A DNA stretch of 64,000 nucleotides. Origin: Saprospiraceae bacterium. Lineage in GTDB: Bacteria > Bacteroidota > Bacteroidia > Chitinophagales > Saprospiraceae. The DNA is taken from the NCBI GenBank assembly GCA_022841745.1, contig JALHQW010000011.1, positions 102,428-166,427 of the forward strand, given 5' to 3'. The translations under genes and the position numbers were made by a program. The notes under the pieces are model-generated. The model was not told the DNA's origin. It was given only the letters and a program-made list of their open reading frames with translations, and searched no databases. This document shows, one piece after another, positions 57,994 through 64,000 of the stretch (position 1 is the first letter of the stretch; each line of letters begins with the position of its first letter).

Positions 57994-60900
57994 GTGAACA
58001 ACTTACTTCCACATTTTATTCAAGAGCAACTGCTGGCCGAAAAGCGCCACGGCAGCTTTACAGCCTATACCTTGTTTGTGGACATGTCGGGCTTCACTCG
58101 CCTTACCGAGACCTTGCTGAAACAGGGTACAGCCGGGGCGGAGCGCCTTTCCAATATCCTGAATGCCATTTTCGAGCCAATGGTGCGGCAGGTTTATGCC
58201 GCAGGAGGCTTTATTCCCTATTTTGCTGGCGATGCTTATACGGGCATTTTCCCGACGGGCAGTTGCGATTGCAATGCGGCTAAACTGCTGGCGCTGGCGC
58301 AACGGCAGTTCGAGTTGTTAGCACAGGCATCGGCAGGTTTTAGCGAGTTCGAGGTGGGGATAAAAACTGGGCTTTCGTTCGGCAGGGTTGATTGGGGAAT
58401 CGTGGGCGATGAGCACAAGTCCTACTATTTCAGGGGGCCTGCCATCGAAGGCTGTGCGCATGGCCAGACGCAAGCACAGCAGCAGCAAATCATTGTTGAC
58501 GAAGCGTTTCGACAGGAATTGGGCAATACAGTTCCATTGGCCAACTGCGCCAAAAAAGGTTACTATATTATTGAAGAAAAGCCCGATGCAACAGCATTGC
58601 AAGCTTCCTTGACAAATGCCTTGCCCGACCTGGAGCCAGCGGTACTTGCGCAATTTTTGCCAAAGACACTACTGGAGTTTAACCATCACCGGGGCGAGTT
58701 CCGCACGGTTGTGGCGGTCTTCATTTCATTTGAGGGCATCGTAGAATACGAGCTGCTGAATAGCTTTGCAACAGAAGTGCTGAACCAAATCCACAATTTT
58801 TCAGGCTATTTCAAGGAAATTGATTTCAGCGATAAAGGCGGTGTGATCGTCTCTTTTTTCGGTGCACCGGTTTCATACGAGAACAACGTGGAGCGAGCGT
58901 TGGAATTCGTGATGTCGTTGCAGGACGAACTGCTGCCCTTGCAAATCAACAATGGCCTGCATTTTAAGGTAGGGATTGCCGAAGGCATCGCTTATGCCGG
59001 CGTTATCGGCGGAGTGGAGCGCAGCCAATATGCTGCCGTTGGCAACCGGGTGAACATCGCCGCCCGCCTGATGATGAGTGCCAAATGGGGGGAAGTGCTC
59101 GTTGACGAGTCAGTACACAAGAACCGCAATTACCGCTTCCAGCACACTGGCGACATCAGTTACAAAGGATTGAAAGCGCCTATTTCCACCTACCAGTTGA
59201 TGGGGCGCAACCAACAGGAGCACCGGCCATTCGATGGGGTAATGGTGGGAAGGGAAGCTGAATTGGACAAGTTGGAAGCATTTGCGTTAAATGCTTTTGA
59301 TGAATCAAAAACTGCTATCGCCTATGTCTATGGGGAGCCGGGCATTGGCAAGTCGAGGCTTTCCTACGAGCTGCGCAACCGCTTGCGAAAGCGCCGATGC
59401 CCTTATTGGATGGTATGCCAAAGCGACCAGATATTGCGCAAGCCGTTCAACCCCTTTGTTTACCTGCTTAGGACTTATTTTGGCCAAAAATCTGCCAATA
59501 CGGCTGAGGCCAACCTGATGAACTTCATCAAAGAGTTTGGCTTGTTGCTGAACGACCTTTTGGAGGTTCCAGACCCCGCTTCGGAACCCATCAAACGGGA
59601 AGTGGTGCGCACAAAGCCCATTTTTGCGGCACTCATCGGCCTTAAGACCACCCACTCCCTTTGGGACGAACTGGATGCACTTGGCCGCTACCGGAACACG
59701 CTAACGGCGCTTACTGCCCTGGTACAGGCCGAGGCCCTGCTCGGCCCTGTGGTACTGGAATTGGAAGACGGACATTGGTTCGACGACAGCTCACGTGAGT
59801 TCCTCAACGAGTTGATTGGGCGAATCCGCCACATGCCAGTATTCCTTTTGGTCACCTCCCGCTACGACGACGACGGCGGCAAGCCAAATATTTTCAGCTC
59901 TACCGTGCTGGAAAAGAACGAGTTGGCCATGCTCGAAATAGACCTAAACATCCTTGATGCAGAAGCGATGAAGGGCTTTGCGAAGCAACGGCTTCAAGGC
60001 GAAGTAAGCCCCGACTTCGTGGAACTGCTGCTGCGAACCACCAATGGCAATCCCTTCTACGCTGAGCAAATGCTCGAATACTTCATCGAGAGCCGCCAGC
60101 TCGAAGAGCGCCCTGATGGCTGGATGGTAAAGGACGCCAACGTCCGGGTCAGCGACAGCATTCAATCGGTGCTCACCGCCAGGATTGACCGGCTGAGCGG
60201 CTTGGTGAAGGAAACCATCAAGGCGGCGGCGGTCATTGGGCGTGAGTTTGAACTGCCCGTGCTGACAGAGGTGATGCTGGCCAACGAGGAGTTGATTCAG
60301 TTCAACGGAAACAGCAAGGCCGTGCTGAACGAGCAGGTGAAGACGGCAGAACGGGCCCAAATATGGCAGGCCATGAACGAGCTTCGCTATATTTTCAAGC
60401 ACTCGCTATTGCGGGAGGCCGTTTACGACATGCAGCTAAAAACGAGGCTGAAAGAACTGCATCAGCTCATTGGCGAAGCCATCGAAAAACTCTATGAAAA
60501 CAACCTGGAGCAGCGCTACGTGGACCTGGTGTTCCATTATGAGCAGGCCGAAGACGAGGCTAAACTGAGGGAATACTTGCAAAAAGCTGCTGATTCTTCC
60601 AAGGGTTTTTACCAAAACCAACAAGCGCTTCATTACTACGACAAACTCATAGCCATACTTGAAAAACAAGGGGACGACCATGAAAAGGCAAAGACACTGC
60701 TTAAACAATCAAGCATCTTGGAACTGGTGGGGCGGTGGGATGAGTCGGAAGTACTAGCCCGTCAAGCCCTGGAAGTGGCCCGAAAGGTTAACCATGACAA
60801 GTTGCTAGGCAGAGCAAACGACGCGCTTGGCTATCTGCTCATGCTGAAGGGACGCTATGAGGAGGCCCACGGCTATTTGGAAACAGCAGCGGCCTATTTT

Positions 60901-62016
60901 GGCTCCAGCCACGACGACCGTGGTACCTCCAAGGTTTATGGACACCTCGGCACCCTTTATTTCCGAAAGGGCAAATACGAAGATGCCAAGCTGTATTTCA
61001 TCAAGAGTATCCAAATTGCGCAGCGCTACTCGCATACCTCTTCGCTGGCGCAAATCGTAGCGACGCTCGGCCTTACTTATATGAACCTCGGCAAGTACGA
61101 TGATGGTATCCGATGGCAACAAAACCAATTAGAGGCCTGCCAGGAAGTAAACGACCGACAAGGCATGGCCACCCTGCTCACCAATATGGGCATTGTCTAT
61201 TTTGAAAAGGGCGAGTACAACCAGGCGCTCGACTGCTACCAACGTGGCCTTTCGTTGGCGGAAGAATTGGGCAACAAGCAACTCATATCCATTGCCATTG
61301 GTTGCATCGGCACTGTTTGGCAACGGAAGGGCCGATTCGACCTGGCCGAGGAGCATTTTGAGCATGACCTTGCCCTGACCGAGGAACTCGGCGACAAACA
61401 GGGCATCTGCATCGCATTGGGACTAATGGGCGATCTTTACAGTGTCATGGGCAAGTTCGACGAGGCCATTGGCTATATGAACCGCAACCTGAAACTGGCC
61501 GAAGAACTGGGCTATCGAAAGGGCATGGCAAAATCGCTAAATACTTTGGGTGATATTTATTTTTACAAGGGCGATTTGGAAGTTTCCATAGAATATTATG
61601 ACCGCTCCATAGCGACTACACGGGGCATTGGCAATAAGCTGGTGCTCGGATTCAGTTTGGTGGAGAAGTCCAATGTACTGCTTGCAAAAGAAAGCTACGA
61701 CGAGATATTGGAAAACCTTCGGGAGGCAACGACCATAGCAGAAGAAATCAAGCATCCCGACCTATTATTTGAAGTAAGGCTGATGGCTGGCAAGTTGGCG
61801 GTTAAAAAACAAGAAATTGAGGAAGCAAAGAATGTGTTCGATGCTTTATTGGATTTAAAACGTGGCAGAAGGGACGAGGCAATGGTACAATATGAGTACA
61901 GTAAAATAGAAACTGGTCATGAGCATAAAGAAAGGGCTTTGGAACTGTTCAGGAAATTGTTCAATGAGACACCAGCCCATGCTTACCTGTTGAAAATCAA
62001 AGAGTTGGAAGGATGA
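57994..62016 (+). CDS. Class III adenylyl cyclase / AAA ATPase / TPR protein, soluble-adenylyl-cyclase-like
   Basis: A 1340-residue cytoplasmic protein starting at GTG. Cyclase domain C1 (about 20-200) has both metal-binding aspartates, Asp30 in FVDMSGFT and Asp80 in YFAGDAYTG. Cyclase domain C2 (about 230-410) has lost them (AVFISFEG) but keeps the transition-state Asn/Arg in VGNRVNIAARL. The pair would therefore form one active site, as in mammalian soluble adenylyl cyclase. An ATPase follows (Walker A VYGEPGIGKSRLSYEL near 450, Walker B VVLELEDGHWFDD near 590), then at least eight TPR repeats (about 890-1330; ALDCYQRGLSLAEELGNKQ). It probably makes cAMP in response to a ligand sensed by the ATPase/TPR part. 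Confidence 0.92.
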   Translation: MNNLLPHFIQEQLLAEKRHGSFTAYTLFVDMSGFTRLTETLLKQGTAGAERLSNILNAIFEPMVRQVYAAGGFIPYFAGDAYTGIFPTGSCDCNAAKLLALAQRQFELLAQASAGFSEFEVGIKTGLSFGRVDWGIVGDEHKSYYFRGPAIEGCAHGQTQAQQQQIIVDEAFRQELGNTVPLANCAKKGYYIIEEKPDATALQASLTNALPDLEPAVLAQFLPKTLLEFNHHRGEFRTVVAVFISFEGIVEYELLNSFATEVLNQIHNFSGYFKEIDFSDKGGVIVSFFGAPVSYENNVERALEFVMSLQDELLPLQINNGLHFKVGIAEGIAYAGVIGGVERSQYAAVGNRVNIAARLMMSAKWGEVLVDESVHKNRNYRFQHTGDISYKGLKAPISTYQLMGRNQQEHRPFDGVMVGREAELDKLEAFALNAFDESKTAIAYVYGEPGIGKSRLSYELRNRLRKRRCPYWMVCQSDQILRKPFNPFVYLLRTYFGQKSANTAEANLMNFIKEFGLLLNDLLEVPDPASEPIKREVVRTKPIFAALIGLKTTHSLWDELDALGRYRNTLTALTALVQAEALLGPVVLELEDGHWFDDSSREFLNELIGRIRHMPVFLLVTSRYDDDGGKPNIFSSTVLEKNELAMLEIDLNILDAEAMKGFAKQRLQGEVSPDFVELLLRTTNGNPFYAEQMLEYFIESRQLEERPDGWMVKDANVRVSDSIQSVLTARIDRLSGLVKETIKAAAVIGREFELPVLTEVMLANEELIQFNGNSKAVLNEQVKTAERAQIWQAMNELRYIFKHSLLREAVYDMQLKTRLKELHQLIGEAIEKLYENNLEQRYVDLVFHYEQAEDEAKLREYLQKAADSSKGFYQNQQALHYYDKLIAILEKQGDDHEKAKTLLKQSSILELVGRWDESEVLARQALEVARKVNHDKLLGRANDALGYLLMLKGRYEEAHGYLETAAAYFGSSHDDRGTSKVYGHLGTLYFRKGKYEDAKLYFIKSIQIAQRYSHTSSLAQIVATLGLTYMNLGKYDDGIRWQQNQLEACQEVNDRQGMATLLTNMGIVYFEKGEYNQALDCYQRGLSLAEELGNKQLISIAIGCIGTVWQRKGRFDLAEEHFEHDLALTEELGDKQGICIALGLMGDLYSVMGKFDEAIGYMNRNLKLAEELGYRKGMAKSLNTLGDIYFYKGDLEVSIEYYDRSIATTRGIGNKLVLGFSLVEKSNVLLAKESYDEILENLREATTIAEEIKHPDLLFEVRLMAGKLAVKKQEIEEAKNVFDALLDLKRGRRDEAMVQYEYSKIETGHEHKERALELFRKLFNETPAHAYLLKIKELEG

Positions 62017-62043
62017 CTCCTCCTTGCGACCACCTTAATTTGC

Positions 62044-63246
62044 TTATAATTTTTCGGTTGCTGCCGCCTCTTTTTTTGCAGCGGCTGCCTCGGTATTTCT
62101 ACCTAATTTTTCCAATAATATTGCTTTGGTCTTTAAATATTGGGCACGTTCGGAACGCTTTGTTTCATTCGTGCAGACGTATTCAGACCATTTTAATGCT
62201 TTGCGAAGCAATAGTTCGTCAAGGGCGACTTTTGAAATGGAAACAGCATAATAGTCAAGGTCTGCATGGAGATTTTTATAGTGCTCAAGTATGCGGAATT
62301 CAATGAGGGCATCTACCATATATGCCAATTCGTATAGGTCGCCATTACGGACAAAATGGGCTGCTTTTGCCCTTGCCAGCAGCTCGTTGCGATGCGGGAG
62401 GTTGGGGGTTTTCAGCAATTCTATCAAGTCCAATTCAGCCTGAGAGTCGAACATGTGACCTTCATAAGACTGAAAGCTGATATTCGCTTTAATTTGCTTG
62501 TCTATTGTCTCATATATTTTGTCGTCCACGTCGGCTAATCCTACGGCTTCGCCAATTTCCTCCCTGTTGTCTATGATGATCTTGAATTCCCGGGACGTGG
62601 GGTTGTTTAAGAACATTTTGGCGGCAGCCCAATATGACTTATCCATGAAATGGTCTTTGGTCATAAGGCTCAGGTAATTCTTGGTGATTTCCGCTTCTTT
62701 TTTTTGCTCACCAGCCATGCGCAAAGTGAGGATATAATCAAACATCATGGCTGGGTTGCGCTCGCCGTTTCTATAGCGTTGCTCCAATTCCGCCCGGCTG
62801 CGGCCCGGCGTCACGGCCATTTTGGCCCAGTCGAAAAAAACGTTGCCGCCCGTGTGAGCGCCTACTATCCGGTGTATTTCTTCGCCGCCAGGTGAGATAA
62901 AAAGATAAGTTGGAAAAACTTGAACGCCATATTTGTCTTTCAGCAAATCGCCTTGTGCCATCTCCATGTCATATTTCACATTGATGAACTTCTGGTTGAA
63001 ATAATTGGCAATCTCGGGCCGGGTGAAGACTTCTTTGTCCATTTTCTTGCAGGGTGCGCACCATGAAGTATAACCGTCCAAAAAGATAATCTTCCCAGTA
63101 CGATCGGCTTTGTCCAATATGTCGGACCAAGAAGGGTTGTCGTCGAAGTCCACACGGTCATAGCGGATTTGCTGGGCAAACAAAGCAAATGGGAGGTGGA
63201 ACAACGTAAAGAATACTAAGGAAAGGAAGAAGGCAAATAACTTCAT
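62044..63246 (-). CDS. Exported thioredoxin-fold protein (second paralogue)
   Basis: A 400-residue protein with signal peptide MKLFAFFLSLVFFTLFHLPF. The thioredoxin domain (about 30-150) has active site YTSWCAPCKKMDKEVFTRPE and cis-Pro segment VQVFPTYLFISPGG. A helical 250-residue C-terminal part follows, as in the gene at 29887-31062. It ends in an Ala/Glu/Lys-rich helix (KEAAATEKL). The stops of this gene and the cyclase are 27 bases apart, convergent. Likely role: disulphide chemistry on exported proteins. Confidence 0.85.
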   Translation of the reverse strand: MKLFAFFLSLVFFTLFHLPFALFAQQIRYDRVDFDDNPSWSDILDKADRTGKIIFLDGYTSWCAPCKKMDKEVFTRPEIANYFNQKFINVKYDMEMAQGDLLKDKYGVQVFPTYLFISPGGEEIHRIVGAHTGGNVFFDWAKMAVTPGRSRAELEQRYRNGERNPAMMFDYILTLRMAGEQKKEAEITKNYLSLMTKDHFMDKSYWAAAKMFLNNPTSREFKIIIDNREEIGEAVGLADVDDKIYETIDKQIKANISFQSYEGHMFDSQAELDLIELLKTPNLPHRNELLARAKAAHFVRNGDLYELAYMVDALIEFRILEHYKNLHADLDYYAVSISKVALDELLLRKALKWSEYVCTNETKRSERAQYLKTKAILLEKLGRNTEAAAAKKEAAATEKL

Positions 63247-64000
63247 CTAATGGCTTGTTTTTGAGTGAGAAGAGGGAATCACTGTATTTTCTGTTGGCAC
63301 ATATTTAGGACAAGATAAACCTTGAGCCACAGGTATGTCTTTTTTTTGCAAAACAGTTGCTTATCGCTTGCAAACATACCAATTTTAAATAGTTCTGAAG
63401 TGTACCCAAAATGAAAAGCATATTCCTTGCCCTGCGCTGACGCCTTTAGCATAGCCTTTAGGTCATGGAAAAACTGACCAAGTAGCATGATTTAATCCTA
63501 CAAGAATGGGTTGATTAGCTAACTTTATGTAGGCATTAAGCAACACAGCTGAAGTAAATGTAAGTTTTTCGTGACTTTGTGTGGGTAATTTCATTTATAC
63601 TCAACGCCAATAGGTTTTGTGCATTTTCAATATTGCCTTGGGCTATTTGCACAAAACCTATTGGTGCGCAGTATGACAGCTATCATCTTGTAACCCACTA
63701 TTCAAAGGCAGGAATTTGGCAAACGTCCATCAACAACATCTATCTTTTTTATAGAACATCTGCATTTACACGTTTCGTTAAGGGCTTGATTTTGATGTTT
63801 TGTTAAAAAGATAGATGTGCGAGAGGAGATTCATGCTTCCCCACGTAGTAACGTGGAGTTACAAGATGATAAATGTTTACCCATGCAAATTCACGAAGAA
63901 ACAAAATGTGGAGGCATTTTTTAGGCATTACGATGTGCAATGGATTGCAAAGCTCAGTTTCCTAAGTGCTTTTAAACATACATCATTTTCTAAGTAGTGT
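63247..64000. other. Terminal stretch without a supported gene
   Basis: About 750 bases at the window end. Open frames at 63279-63488 (minus), 63579-63806 and 63815-63997 (plus) have no family resemblance and no clear start signals. The stretch is AT-rich and contains the 17-bp inverted repeat noted separately, and a small hairpin CCACGT-AGTA-ACGTGG at 63841-63856. Confidence 0.4.
63607..63664. repeat. 17-bp perfect inverted repeat, 24-base loop
   Basis: The arm 63607-63623 (CCAATAGGTTTTGTGCA) is the exact reverse complement of 63648-63664. No T run follows; no adjacent gene explains it. Confidence 0.85.

Noticed and set aside
63279..63997. Three short open frames at the window end
   Set aside because: No start signals or homology by eye; one of them runs through the inverted repeat at 63607-63664.

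Overview
The window reads as a chromosome segment of a Bacteroidota bacterium, most likely of the Saprospiria/Lewinellaceae type. The evidence is type IX secretion sorting domains (a type A tail on the M28 peptidase, a type B gliding-motility-type tail on the 2335-residue Ig-like protein), families typical of the phylum (DUF4294, DUF4197, DUF5916), weak ribosome binding sites, and several promoters of the Bacteroidota form TTTG-N19..22-TAnnTTTG. No rRNA, tRNA, CRISPR array, transposase or reverse transcriptase was seen.

Layout. 1-6,100: end of an ECF sigma factor gene with a membrane/beta-barrel partner, a secreted M28 peptidase, and purK - unknown gene - purE. 6,200-12,450: a GH73 glucosaminidase divergent from a LexA/CI-like S24 regulator, a membrane protein whose gene carries two large palindromes, a small helical protein, a Tat-exported Gfo/Idh/MocA oxidoreductase and a DoxX protein. 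12,600-17,500: an accessory conflict-type island with a TIR / coiled-coil / TM / SUMF1 protein split by two in-frame stops, a truncated YhcG-like nuclease gene, a VapBC-like PIN toxin-antitoxin pair, an EAD-TIR protein and an AAA/DUF4143 ATPase. 17,700-31,100: acyl-CoA ligase/GNAT fusion, secreted esterase, giant T9SS adhesin-like protein, PD-(D/E)XK protein and a periplasmic thioredoxin. 31,100-35,000: an AT-richer accessory stretch with a lipoprotein, two overlapping small genes that may be one frameshifted gene, a 219-bp fold-back element and a decayed XRE regulator. 35,000-48,600: mostly housekeeping (pterin dehydratase, DUF4294, rfaE2, a flippase-like protein, panD, MltD-like transglycosylase, ECF sigma factor, tatA, DUF4197 lipoprotein, folB, glutaryl-CoA-dehydrogenase-like enzyme, OmpA protein, aminopeptidase P), with an unusual array of hairpin modules at 40.25-40.77 kb. 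48,700-64,000: rho, serS, a MoxR ATPase, a DUF6427-like protein, a DUF5916 protein, a soluble-adenylyl-cyclase-like giant and a second thioredoxin.

The points most worth a second look are the TIR-SUMF1 frame in which two expected Gln positions are TAA and TAG; the tandem hairpin/ATGAAC array after the transglycosylase gene; near-perfect palindromes inside a coding frame; a 24-copy 8-bp repeat just before the pterin dehydratase start; a class III cyclase with the C1-C2-ATPase-TPR plan of mammalian soluble adenylyl cyclase; a FolB fused to a cysteine-rich CWC tail; and a general habit of filling intergenic gaps with short-period tracts and inverted repeats.
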